DNA from: Bacteroidia bacterium
Lineage (GTDB): Bacteria > Bacteroidota > Bacteroidia > Bacteroidales > F082
Direction of reading: 5' to 3'
NCBI GenBank assembly: GCA_021287165.1
Contig: JAJTAY010000033.1
Location: 124,001 to 188,000, forward strand
DNA length: 64,000 bases
Below the pieces are notes generated by a model. That model saw only the letters and a program-made list of their open reading frames with translations. It had not been told where the DNA came from and did no database searches. The translations under genes were made by a program, and so were the position numbers. Each line of letters starts with the position of its first letter. The stretch's first letter is position 1. This document shows positions 51,735-59,861 of the stretch, piece by piece.

Positions 51735-53927
51735 ATGGAATATCGGATAAATGTTCCGAAGATGGCTCGGGAGAAAAAATTTTGCGCCGGTTTTATTCTT
51801 ATTGGATTGGTGGCGTTGGTGATAGTTTTAGCTGCGCTATCCTCATGCAATAAAAAGAGTAAACCGGCTATGATGGATGCCACCGAGGCCGAAATTTTCA
51901 ACGATCTCATCAAAACGGGCGACTCGTTGATGCATACCGATCCACAAGGGGTTATCAGGGTTGGTAAGCGAATGGTAAATAAAGCTGAAACCATTGGCGA
52001 TTGGAATAAAATCGGGAAAGCTCTCCATCTCATTGCTGCAGCTTATTTTGCCCTTGAAAAGCCAGATTCATCGCTTCATTATCTTTATCAGGCCAATACG
52101 CTGAAAAAGGAGATCAGTGACCAGTTTTTGTGGACGCAAATAATCATCGAATTTGGCAAGACTTATCGTTTGCTCAACAATTCAGACAGCACAGTATTCT
52201 ACTTCGAGCTTGCTGCGAAACTGGCTAACCAGCTCGAAGATTCCAAGCTCAAAATGTCGGCTGCCAACAACCTTGCCAATGTGCTTAGCGATGTTGGCAA
52301 CAAAGGAGAAGCCTATAATCAGTATCTCGAGTCGCTCCGGTATGCCGAGGAACTCAACGACAACAGAAACAAAGCTGTGGTACTCAATAACCTTGCCCTT
52401 ATTGATGCCGAAATGAAAAAATTTGAACTGGCCGAACAACGATACAGGGAGGCCATCAGCATTAATAAGGCTAATAACCGGTATTTTGATTTGGCCATGA
52501 ATTATGGTAATCTGGCCATTGTGTTTGAAAATACAAATCAGGACGACAGTGCCATAGTCTATAACAACAAAACGATTGCACTGGCAAGGGAAAAAGGATT
52601 CATCCGCGATTTGGCAAGAGCACTTGTCAATGGTTCAATGTCGTACGGGAAAAAAGGCAATTTCCAAAAAGCCAGGGAATATCTTCTGGAGGCCGACGAT
52701 TTATGCCGTAAACACGGCATTGTATTCGGGCTTTTTTTCACAAATACAGGACTATACAAGATCGAAAGGGAACTGGCCAACTATCCTGCTGCTATCGAAT
52801 ATCTGAATCGGGCAAATGAAGTCGTCAATCAGTTGGACGACAAATCCATGAAATCAGAGCTACTCCAAATGTATGCCGAATCGTATTATGCATCAGCACA
52901 ATACAAAAAAGCATATGACTATCTGATTGCGCATCAGAAGCTTTCGGATAGCCTTCGTCAAATTGCAAACACCAACCTGGTGGCTGAACTTCAGACACGA
53001 TATGAGACTGAGAAAAAAGAGCTGGAAAACAAACAGTTGCGCATCGAAAACCAATCGCAGCTGCAAAGGGTAAGGCTGTTAAACATTACAAGTATTACTA
53101 TTGGAGTAGCTTTTATTGTAACGCTATTGCTCATTTTTCTTCAATTGCGCAACCGTCGGCAACTTAAAAAATATAACACACAGCTCAGCAGACTCAACAG
53201 TGAGATCAACCTAAAGAACATGGAGCTTCTCATTGCCAATCAAACCAAAGACAAGCTTTTCTCTGTCATAGCGCACGACCTCAAATCGCCATTCAATGCC
53301 TTGATGGGCTTACTCGAGCTATTGATAAAGGATGGTCACGATTTAAGTGAGGAAGAAAAGAAAGACTTGCTGAACAAGCTGTACAATCAGACGAATTACA
53401 CATACGGAACGCTTGAGAACCTGCTACAATGGGCAATGAGTAAGCGCAACCTAATTACCGCCAACAAACAGGAAATGCTACTGTTGGACGCAGTGAGCGT
53501 AGAGCTGGAGTTCTTATCAGGTCGTTCGGGCGAAAAAGGCATCATACTGGAAAACAAGGTAAACCCGGAAATAAAAATTTACAGCGACCCCCAGCTGGTA
53601 AGCAACATTGTGAGGAACCTCGTAAACAATTCCATTAAATTTAGCAATTCCGGTAAAAAGGTAACGATTGAAGACTGCGTTATTGATGGGAAAATTGCTC
53701 TTTTGATCCGCGACGAAGGCGTCGGCATGAGCAATGAGAAAATAGTGCAGCTGTTTAACGAAGAATTTACTGAGTCGGAGAAAGGCACACGAAACGAAAA
53801 AGGAACGGGACTTGGTTTTCAGATGGTTCGCGAGTTTGCCAGAATTATCGATGCAAAGCTACGCGTCGAGAGCAATAAGGGCCAAGGCACAATTGTATGG
53901 GTTATCTTTCCTGATCAGGCGTCATAG
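51735..53927 (+). CDS. TPR-containing sensor histidine kinase (no receiver)
   Basis: A 730-residue membrane sensor kinase. The N-terminus has a hydrophobic segment (about 18-36) with a lipobox-like ALSSCNKK. A periplasmic TPR array follows (about 60-430), with repeats such as NNLALIDAEMKKFELAEQRYREAISI. A coiled-coil region and a transmembrane helix (about 452-472, ITSITIGVAFIVTLLLIFLQL) lead to the kinase: H-box FSVIAHDLKSPFNALMGLLEL, N-box NIVRNLVNNSIKF, G-boxes RDEGVGM and GTGLGFQMVREFA. There is no receiver domain and no response regulator beside it. The nearest separate receiver in the window is in the GH130 fusion. Confidence 0.9.
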   Translation: MEYRINVPKMAREKKFCAGFILIGLVALVIVLAALSSCNKKSKPAMMDATEAEIFNDLIKTGDSLMHTDPQGVIRVGKRMVNKAETIGDWNKIGKALHLIAAAYFALEKPDSSLHYLYQANTLKKEISDQFLWTQIIIEFGKTYRLLNNSDSTVFYFELAAKLANQLEDSKLKMSAANNLANVLSDVGNKGEAYNQYLESLRYAEELNDNRNKAVVLNNLALIDAEMKKFELAEQRYREAISINKANNRYFDLAMNYGNLAIVFENTNQDDSAIVYNNKTIALAREKGFIRDLARALVNGSMSYGKKGNFQKAREYLLEADDLCRKHGIVFGLFFTNTGLYKIERELANYPAAIEYLNRANEVVNQLDDKSMKSELLQMYAESYYASAQYKKAYDYLIAHQKLSDSLRQIANTNLVAELQTRYETEKKELENKQLRIENQSQLQRVRLLNITSITIGVAFIVTLLLIFLQLRNRRQLKKYNTQLSRLNSEINLKNMELLIANQTKDKLFSVIAHDLKSPFNALMGLLELLIKDGHDLSEEEKKDLLNKLYNQTNYTYGTLENLLQWAMSKRNLITANKQEMLLLDAVSVELEFLSGRSGEKGIILENKVNPEIKIYSDPQLVSNIVRNLVNNSIKFSNSGKKVTIEDCVIDGKIALLIRDEGVGMSNEKIVQLFNEEFTESEKGTRNEKGTGLGFQMVREFARIIDAKLRVESNKGQGTIVWVIFPDQAS

Positions 53928-53969
53928 GCATCTCCATCAATAGAATTTTTACGACTAATTCTCAGTAGA

Positions 53970-55181
53970 TCAGGGAAGAAAAAGACAGCTGTCGCCATAG
54001 CTTAAAAACCGGAAGTTGTTTTGCAGGGCAAAATGATAAGCATCGCGCCACTTTTCGCCAACAAAAGCCGAAACGAGCAATAACAAGGTGCTTTTTGGCT
54101 GATGGAAATTGGTAATCAGACCGTTAACAATCCTGAAATTGTAGCCGGGGGCAATCATCAGAGCGGTTTGCGCCGAAATAGAATCCATACCGTTAGTTTC
54201 CAGATAATGGAGTATTGCCCTCATCGACTCTTCGGTAGATAAAATATGCTGCCTCTCCGCGTAAGGTTCCCATTGTCCGACGAACAACGATCTGTCCGTC
54301 GAAGATTCCGGCAGCTGCAGGCCAAGCCAGTAAAGGCTTTCGAGCGTTCGCATACTTGTTGTTCCGACAGCTATTACCGGTCCTTTGTGCTGCAGAAGTT
54401 CTTTGATCAGTGACTTGTGCACAACGATTCGCTCCGCATGCATCTGATGGTCGCCAATGGTAGCTGACGAAACAGGCTTAAAAGTGCCTGCACCCACATG
54501 GAGCGTAACTTCGGCAAATCGATGGTTTTTGGATAAATTGCCGATCAGTTCCGACGTAAAGTGCAGCCCTGCCGTGGGCGCAGCCACAGAGCCCTCTGCC
54601 ACAGCGAAAACGGTCTGATAGCGCTCATAATCAAGCCCTTCGGCCTTTCGGTTTAGATAGGGCGGCAAGGGCAGCTCGCCGGCCAGTTCCAAAATATGTC
54701 CAAAACCTACCGAGGGCTCGTCCCAGCTAAAGCGGATAACCGAGTGGTCATCATGACGCTCAATGCGTTCAGCATTAAGCCTGAACAATCTTCCCGGCAC
54801 ATTCAGCTCAAGGCTCAGCAATCCCGATTTCCAACGCTTTGAATTGCCTACCAGGCACTTCCATTCCACAGGCGATGGGGTTGCAAACACTTTTTCAAAG
54901 TCGCCTTTATTTCTGGCCGGTTCGAGGCAAAATATCTCGATTTGCGCGCCTCCGGGCTTTGCAAAATGCAAGCGGGCATTGACCACACGTGTTTTGTTCG
55001 TGATGAGCAAGGATTTTCCGGGCAGATGATCTCCTATGTTTCGAAAAACATCCTGTTGCAAAGCCTCGCCTTTCATCACGAGCAATTTTGAAGCATCGCG
55101 CTGCTCGAGCGGGTAGTGAGCAATACGATAATCGGGAAGCGGATAGTCGTAATGCTCTATGGGAATTGCCTTAATTGTCAT
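53970..55181 (-). CDS. queA: S-adenosylmethionine:tRNA ribosyltransferase-isomerase
   Basis: Queuosine pathway enzyme that transfers and isomerises the ribose of SAM onto preQ1 in tRNA, giving epoxyqueuosine. The 403-residue protein contains FDYPLP-like YDYPLPDYRIAHYPLEQRDASKLLV, NKTRVVNARLHFAKPGGAQIEIFCLEP, VAAPTAGLHFT, HVGAGTFKPV and GTTSMRTLE, all QueA hallmarks. It is a little longer than the 340-360 of many homologues. It starts 15 nt after the outer-membrane-barrel gene and is probably translated from that transcript. Confidence 0.95.
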   Translation of the reverse strand: MTIKAIPIEHYDYPLPDYRIAHYPLEQRDASKLLVMKGEALQQDVFRNIGDHLPGKSLLITNKTRVVNARLHFAKPGGAQIEIFCLEPARNKGDFEKVFATPSPVEWKCLVGNSKRWKSGLLSLELNVPGRLFRLNAERIERHDDHSVIRFSWDEPSVGFGHILELAGELPLPPYLNRKAEGLDYERYQTVFAVAEGSVAAPTAGLHFTSELIGNLSKNHRFAEVTLHVGAGTFKPVSSATIGDHQMHAERIVVHKSLIKELLQHKGPVIAVGTTSMRTLESLYWLGLQLPESSTDRSLFVGQWEPYAERQHILSTEESMRAILHYLETNGMDSISAQTALMIAPGYNFRIVNGLITNFHQPKSTLLLLVSAFVGEKWRDAYHFALQNNFRFLSYGDSCLFLP

Positions 55182-55196
55182 ATCCGGCTTACAATC

Positions 55197-56516
55197 CTAT
55201 TTTTCCGATTTGAACAACACGGGCTTATAGGTGAGCATGAGCCAGCCAAACCATGGAACAGCCAATTTTTCGGGTTCGACCCTTTTAACATATGCGAAAT
55301 TGTCGTTAGCCATATACCAGGCAAATCCGGCATTGAGGCTGAGATTGTTACGAATATTGTAATTCCAGACCAGATCAATCTCGCTGCCTAAACTGCCCTC
55401 AAGCACCTGGTTGCTGTTTAATGGATTGATCACCGGCCGGTGAAGCCAAAAGAAATGCCACTCGGCAGTAACCGTGCCATACTTTTTGGTTTGCCGCGAA
55501 AGGGAAGGATACAGGTTAACCCATCCTCCGCCTGCAGTGCTCGAAGGCAAAACATATTGATTGAGGCGTCCGTGACGCAGATAGCGCACACCGTAAAGCA
55601 GATCGAATGAGTGTTCCTTGTTCAGATAATCGGGGTTCGTATTTGTTCCATCATTGCCGCTAATCAGGTCAATTCCGATGCCCGGACGAAGACGTGCAAG
55701 CTTCCACCCTGCTTCGGCGGTGGCAAAATAGCTGTGCATATCCTTGCCTTTCTGGCTTTTTCCCCGCTGAATGTAATAGTTGGCTTTAAAATCGGAGAAT
55801 CGTTTTTGCATGCTGAAGTGTCCGCCAAGCGTTGCCATCATATAAATGGTATTCGATTGCCTTTCTTTCTGGTAACCGCTAAAGATGGCCAGCCCGCTCA
55901 GATAGGCGTTCTTTCCCAGGTTGCGCTTGAGATAAAGGAAGTTGAGCGTTCGTATTCTGTTTTCGATCGGATCGGCCAGAAAGAAGTTGTTGCCAAAACC
56001 CGATCCTTGTTTTGAGGCATCGTTGTTATAAGACAATGCAAGGTTGATTTGCCATTTATTTTTTGAACGGCTGAAAAGCAGGGCGTCGTAAGCCTGTCCG
56101 TATTGCGGCCAGTTGCGTGCCGAGAGCAAACGCTGATCATCGTATGCAAATTCCTGTCGGCCAACCTTAAGGTAATCATTTTGTCCGAGCTTAAATCCCA
56201 ACCAAGCCTGATGGATTCCAAGGCTTGAGGTATTGAGCTGCGTCGATGTTCTGCTGGCAAGGTTTTCGTCGCCCCAAACGCGTATGTCCTGCAGTCCGAA
56301 AAAGAAGTCAGCAAATTCGCCATTGTGCGATACGTTTATCCTCGATCGCTGGGTTACGTAAGCTGTTGGCACATCGGTTATGAGCGGCACTTGTCCGAAA
56401 CCGTGATTCAGTTCGAACCGTGGCCTGATTTCGGCACTTATTTCAAGCTGAGCAATTGCCTCGGCAGATGCCAGCAGCAGGCATGCAATTATGATTGTGG
56501 AGTTTTTTGCTTTCAT
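55197..56516 (-). CDS. Outer-membrane beta-barrel protein, alginate-export-domain type
   Basis: The ATG at 56516 (MKAKNSTIIIACLLLASAEA then IAQ) gives a normal signal peptide and 440 residues; the 96-nt longer in-frame start is rejected because its product lacks a signal at the N-terminus. The mature protein has alternating amphipathic strands, starting ISAEIRPRFELNHGFGQ, and a central YLKVGRQEFAYDDQRLLSARNWPQYGQAYDA, typical of the alginate-export (AlgE-like) porin domain. The substrate is unlikely to be alginate; it is probably a porin for small molecules. Confidence 0.82.
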   Translation of the reverse strand: MKAKNSTIIIACLLLASAEAIAQLEISAEIRPRFELNHGFGQVPLITDVPTAYVTQRSRINVSHNGEFADFFFGLQDIRVWGDENLASRTSTQLNTSSLGIHQAWLGFKLGQNDYLKVGRQEFAYDDQRLLSARNWPQYGQAYDALLFSRSKNKWQINLALSYNNDASKQGSGFGNNFFLADPIENRIRTLNFLYLKRNLGKNAYLSGLAIFSGYQKERQSNTIYMMATLGGHFSMQKRFSDFKANYYIQRGKSQKGKDMHSYFATAEAGWKLARLRPGIGIDLISGNDGTNTNPDYLNKEHSFDLLYGVRYLRHGRLNQYVLPSSTAGGGWVNLYPSLSRQTKKYGTVTAEWHFFWLHRPVINPLNSNQVLEGSLGSEIDLVWNYNIRNNLSLNAGFAWYMANDNFAYVKRVEPEKLAVPWFGWLMLTYKPVLFKSEK

Positions 56517-56555
56517 GCCCCAAAGTTCGTAAAAAAGGGAAATAGCGGCATTTCC

Positions 56556-56586
56556 TTGCCTCAACGGGCATTGCAGTCTATCTTTG
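56556..56586 (+). promoter_or_regulatory. Promoter of pssA
   Basis: TTG (56556-56558), 20 nt, TATCTTTG (56579-56586), 19 nt before the start codon. Confidence 0.75.
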
Positions 56587-56605
56587 CATGCTAAGTAATT
56601 AAAAT

Positions 56606-57337
56606 ATGGCAATTACCAGGCATATTCCCAATCTGCTCACCCTTTTCAATCTGCTTTGCGGAACGCTTGCAATCCTCAGTTTTGCACAGGGAAAAATCGA
56701 AATTGCAGGGATTTTTGTTTTCGTTGCAGCGGCATTTGATTTTCTGGATGGTTTTGCCGCGCGTTTGCTTAAAGCCTATTCATCCATTGGTGCCGATCTT
56801 GACTCCCTGGCCGACGTTGTTTCTTTCGGCGTGGCACCGGGCATGATTCTTTATCATCTGATCAGCATCAGCCACGGCCGACCGGTTGCTCACCTTGGAA
56901 GCTTTGATCTTGTGCCGCTTACAGCTCTCCTTATTCCGGCATTTGCAGCACTTAGACTCGCCAAATTCAATAACGACCCGCTTCAGACCGATTATTTCCG
57001 AGGTTTGCCAAGTCCGGCTTCCGGTTTATTCATTGCATCGCTTCCACTGATAAGGCAGCAACTCTACGAAGGCCAGAGCCTTACCTATATGGTTTTCACC
57101 AATGCTTATTTTCTGATGGGAACAGCCGTTTTGCTTAGCCTGCTGATGGTGAGCAACCTACCGCTTTTCGGGTTGAAATTCAAAAACTTTGCTTTGCGCG
57201 GCAACGAAATTCGTTATCTATTTCTGGCTATTGCTGCAGTTCTGGCTTTATTCCTTCATTTCCTTGCCATTCCTTTTATCATCGCCATCTATCTCCTGCT
57301 CTCCCTCTTTGTTTATCTGGCCGAGATTCAGGGCTGA
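56606..57337 (+). CDS. pssA: CDP-diacylglycerol--serine O-phosphatidyltransferase
   Basis: Inner-membrane enzyme making phosphatidylserine, the precursor of phosphatidylethanolamine. The CDP-alcohol phosphotransferase motif is present as [20 protein letters not shown] then LDSLAD (about residues 46-71), with the catalytic aspartates in place. Six to eight transmembrane helices make up the 243 residues, which start [19 protein letters not shown]. Its 3' end overlaps the convergent lptB gene by 90 nt, encoding the last helix [20 protein letters not shown] of PssA. Confidence 0.93.
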   Translation: MAITRHIPNLLTLFNLLCGTLAILSFAQGKIEIAGIFVFVAAAFDFLDGFAARLLKAYSSIGADLDSLADVVSFGVAPGMILYHLISISHGRPVAHLGSFDLVPLTALLIPAFAALRLAKFNNDPLQTDYFRGLPSPASGLFIASLPLIRQQLYEGQSLTYMVFTNAYFLMGTAVLLSLLMVSNLPLFGLKFKNFALRGNEIRYLFLAIAAVLALFLHFLAIPFIIAIYLLLSLFVYLAEIQG

Positions 57338-58087
57338 TTCAGGCATTCCGCTTTCGCGGCGCCTCAATTCAAAATTTTGACCCAAATAAACTTTGCGCAC
57401 CTGCTCGTCGGCTGCCAACTCTTCCGACGTTCCGGATTTCAGGATGGCACCCTCGAAAAGCAAATAGGACCTGTCGGTGATTGACAAAGTTTCGTGCACA
57501 TTGTGGTCGGTAATGAGGATACCGATGTTTTTCTCTTTCAACCGCCAGACAATGTTTTGTATGTCTTCAACCGCGATAGGGTCAACTCCGGCAAAAGGTT
57601 CGTCGAGCAAGATAAAGCTTGGGCTAACGGCCAAAGCGCGGGCTATTTCGGTGCGCCGGCGTTCGCCACCCGACAGCTGAATGCCTTTGTTTTTTCTAAT
57701 AGTCTGAAGGCCAAACTCGTCGAGCAATTGCTCCAATCGCTGGTATCGCTGGTCGCGACTCATACCCGGTTTGAATTCCATTACTGACAGAAGGTTGTCC
57801 TCAACACTCATGTCGCGAAAAACACTTGCCTCCTGAGCCAAATAGCCAATGCCAAGCTGCGCCCTGCGATACATCGGTTCAGTAGTGATCTCGGTTTCAT
57901 CGAGAAAAACCTTTCCCGACAATGGCTTTATCAGTCCCACAATCATATAGAATGTGGTCGTTTTTCCAGCACCATTTGGCCCCAGCAAACCTACAATTTC
58001 GCCCTGTTTGACATACACTGAAACGTCCTTTACAACGGTGCGTTGCTTATACTTTTTAAACAGGTGCTCGGTGCGAAGTATCATCAT
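57248..58087 (-). CDS. lptB: LPS export ABC transporter ATP-binding protein
   Basis: ATPase powering extraction of LPS by LptB2FG and its passage across the envelope. The 279 residues include Walker [17 protein letters not shown], the Q-loop YLAQEASVF, signature [15 protein letters not shown], Walker [17 protein letters not shown] and switch DHNVHE, with the LptB-type [10 protein letters not shown]. After [10 protein letters not shown] the conserved protein would end; a charged tail of about 35 residues (rich in Glu, Lys, Asp) follows and lies in the 90-nt overlap with pssA. Upstream, kdsD and an AhpD-like gene are in the same direction. Confidence 0.92.
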   Translation of the reverse strand: MMILRTEHLFKKYKQRTVVKDVSVYVKQGEIVGLLGPNGAGKTTTFYMIVGLIKPLSGKVFLDETEITTEPMYRRAQLGIGYLAQEASVFRDMSVEDNLLSVMEFKPGMSRDQRYQRLEQLLDEFGLQTIRKNKGIQLSGGERRRTEIARALAVSPSFILLDEPFAGVDPIAVEDIQNIVWRLKEKNIGILITDHNVHETLSITDRSYLLFEGAILKSGTSEELAADEQVRKVYLGQNFELRRRESGMPESALNLGQINKEGEQEIDGDDKRNGKEMKE

Positions 58088-58129
58088 GAATCATCAGGTA
58101 TATGCTGTTTGGCTATCCAACTAACAGCG

Positions 58130-58477
58130 TTAACGGTTTTCCCGGAGGGATTCCCAAAATTCCAGCGCTCTGCGGGTATGTGGAATTACGATGGTGCCTC
58201 CGACAAGGTTGGCTACGCCGAATATCTCCATAATTTCTTCGGTTGTGAGGCCAAGTTCGAAGCATTTCTGCAAATGATAGGCAATGCAATCGTCGCAGCG
58301 CAGCACCATCGAGGCCACAAGACCGAGCATTTCTTTGGTGCGGGCATCCAAAGCTCCGTCCTCATAGGTGAGTGTGTCGAGACTATAGATGCGCTTCATG
58401 ATTTTATTGTTGGGAGCCGCCATAAGGCGCTCATTCATCATGGCCCTGTAAGCATTAAACTGCTCAACCTTATTCAT
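58130..58477 (-). CDS. AhpD-like carboxymuconolactone decarboxylase family protein
   Basis: A 115-residue helical protein with the AhpD core motif as LRCDDCIAYHLQKCFE (CxxC followed by His) and EIMEIFGVANLVGGTIVIPH. Proteins of this form usually act in thiol-based peroxide or aldehyde defence rather than in muconolactone metabolism. The ATG at 58477 is preferred to an in-frame TTG at 58507 that would overlap kdsD. It lies 22 nt after kdsD and 42 nt before lptB in the same transcript. Confidence 0.85.
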   Translation of the reverse strand: MNKVEQFNAYRAMMNERLMAAPNNKIMKRIYSLDTLTYEDGALDARTKEMLGLVASMVLRCDDCIAYHLQKCFELGLTTEEIMEIFGVANLVGGTIVIPHTRRALEFWESLRENR

Positions 58478-58499
58478 ATCGTTTGCTGATTCGTTAAGT

Positions 58500-59492
58500 T
58501 TATACAACGCCTTCCTTCAGGATATCGTGCAAATGAATAACCCCTTTATAGGTATCGTTTTCCACGACGGGTAACTGAGTGATATTGTACTGGCGCATCA
58601 AAGCCAGCGCATTGGCAAGGTGTTCGCCCGGGCCAATGCTTTTAGGATTACGTGTCATGATATCGCGTGCCCTGAGGTGATCAAAACTTTCATTATTCAT
58701 CAACATGCGCCGGAGGTCGCCGTCAGTAATAATTCCTTCCAGTCGGCCATTGCCGATTACGGCTGTGGCTCCGAGACGTTTAGCCGAAATTTCAACAATT
58801 ACTTTTCTGAGGTCGTCGTCGAGGTTTACCTCAGGCACCTCGTTCCGAATATAAACATCTTCCACCCTCATATAGAGCTTTTTGCCCAATGCTCCTCCCG
58901 GATGAATGCGGGCAAAATCCTCAGGACTAAAGCCTCTGCAATGCAACAGTGCTATAGCCAGCGCATCGCCCATAACCATCTGGGCTGTGGTGCTTGAGGT
59001 GGGTGCAAGGTTGTTTGGACAAGCTTCATGTTCCACGGCAGTCATCAATACATAATTGGCCTGAAGGGCAAGATACGACTCCGGGTTTCCTACCATGGCC
59101 ACCAATATGTTGGGCCTTGCCTTAAGCAGCGGCACAAGCACCTTGATTTCAGGCGTTTCGCCGCTTTTTGAGATGAGCAGCACCACATCCTCGTCGCGCA
59201 CTACGCCAAGGTCGCCGTGAATGGCGTCGGCTGCATGCAAAAACACAGCATTGGTGCCGGTACTGTTTAAGGTGGCTACTATCTTCTGAGCCACAATGGC
59301 ACTTTTGCCAATACCGCTTACGATGACTTTTCCTGAGGAACGAAAAATGCAATCAACCACCAGACCGAAATGGGGCGTAAGCTGCGGAATCAGCCCATCC
59401 AACGCATCCCTTTCCTGACGGATAACATCGCTTGCCAGCGCCAAAAGCGCTTCCTGCGATAGGTTGGAAATTTCTCTTGATTCGGACTCCAT
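58500..59492 (-). CDS. kdsD: Arabinose-5-phosphate isomerase, KpsF/GutQ type
   Basis: Makes D-arabinose 5-phosphate for KDO, the inner-core sugar of LPS. The 330 residues contain a SIS domain (about 40-170, GKVIVSGIGKSAIVAQKIVATLNSTGT, LLISKSGETPE, SSTTAQMVMGDALAIALL) and two CBS domains (about 210-330, with GIITDGDLRRML and ITQLPVVENDTYKGVIHLHDILKEGV). Its pairing with lptB links sugar supply and LPS export. Confidence 0.93.
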   Translation of the reverse strand: MESESREISNLSQEALLALASDVIRQERDALDGLIPQLTPHFGLVVDCIFRSSGKVIVSGIGKSAIVAQKIVATLNSTGTNAVFLHAADAIHGDLGVVRDEDVVLLISKSGETPEIKVLVPLLKARPNILVAMVGNPESYLALQANYVLMTAVEHEACPNNLAPTSSTTAQMVMGDALAIALLHCRGFSPEDFARIHPGGALGKKLYMRVEDVYIRNEVPEVNLDDDLRKVIVEISAKRLGATAVIGNGRLEGIITDGDLRRMLMNNESFDHLRARDIMTRNPKSIGPGEHLANALALMRQYNITQLPVVENDTYKGVIHLHDILKEGVV

Positions 59493-59508
59493 AAGGGGAT
59501 AATTGAGG

Positions 59509-59516
59509 CAAAGTTA
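59509..59516 (-). promoter_or_regulatory. -7 box of the kdsD-AhpD-lptB operon
   Basis: Minus-strand TAACTTTG, 16 nt before the kdsD start; no TTTG at the usual distance. Confidence 0.5.
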
Positions 59517-59603
59517 GAAAATTCGGATCTAAGCGCTGCATGGACATCTTTGAGACGACAGAATCAAAAAAAAGTCAGAGTATTATATATGGAGAAAAGA
59601 AAG

Positions 59604-59734
59604 TAATTTTGCCGCCCCTTAACTGGCAGTAATCATTGTTGCTGCCCGTGGGCTGAGGGGGGGATCAGATATCCGTTTAGGTAAAACCATACGGATGCCG
59701 GTATTCAAGCCGACGTCGAATCTTGGTTTTTTTT
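59604..59734 (+). ncRNA. Candidate small RNA with own promoter and terminator
   Basis: The -7 box TAATTTTG (59604-59611) precedes a structured region: CCCC (59615-59618) facing a G-run (59657-59663) around the hairpin GGCAG/CTGCC (59625-59629 and 59642-59646); hairpin ATCCGT/ACGGAT (59671-59676 and 59691-59696) with inner GGT/ACC; and hairpin CCGGTATTC/GAATCTTGG (59698-59706 and 59718-59726) followed by eight T. Estimated RNA length is about 120 nt. It has no ORF and does not look like 4.5S RNA, 6S RNA, tmRNA or RNase P RNA. It could instead be an attenuator, but recQ has its own -7 box further on. Confidence 0.6.
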
Positions 59735-59770
59735 GAATTTTTTTTGCATCCAAAAAAAATCATTATTGCG

Positions 59771-59778
59771 TATATTTG
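59771..59778 (+). promoter_or_regulatory. -7 box of the recQ transcript
   Basis: TATATTTG, downstream of the small-RNA terminator; TTTG at 59743-59746 is 24 nt away. The leader of about 80 nt has a small GGCT/AGCC hairpin. Confidence 0.55.
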
Positions 59779-59861
59779 TATAAAGGGCTGGAGATGATAG
59801 CCGATTCCGACCGTCCCCCTGGCCAAAGGCAAAAGATTAATAGAACACAAGATTATTATAC

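Noticed and set aside
59604..59734. Candidate RNA as 4.5S, 6S or tmRNA
   Set aside because: No GGUCAGG..GGAAG tetraloop domain, no long rod with central bubble, no tRNA-like ends or tag frame.
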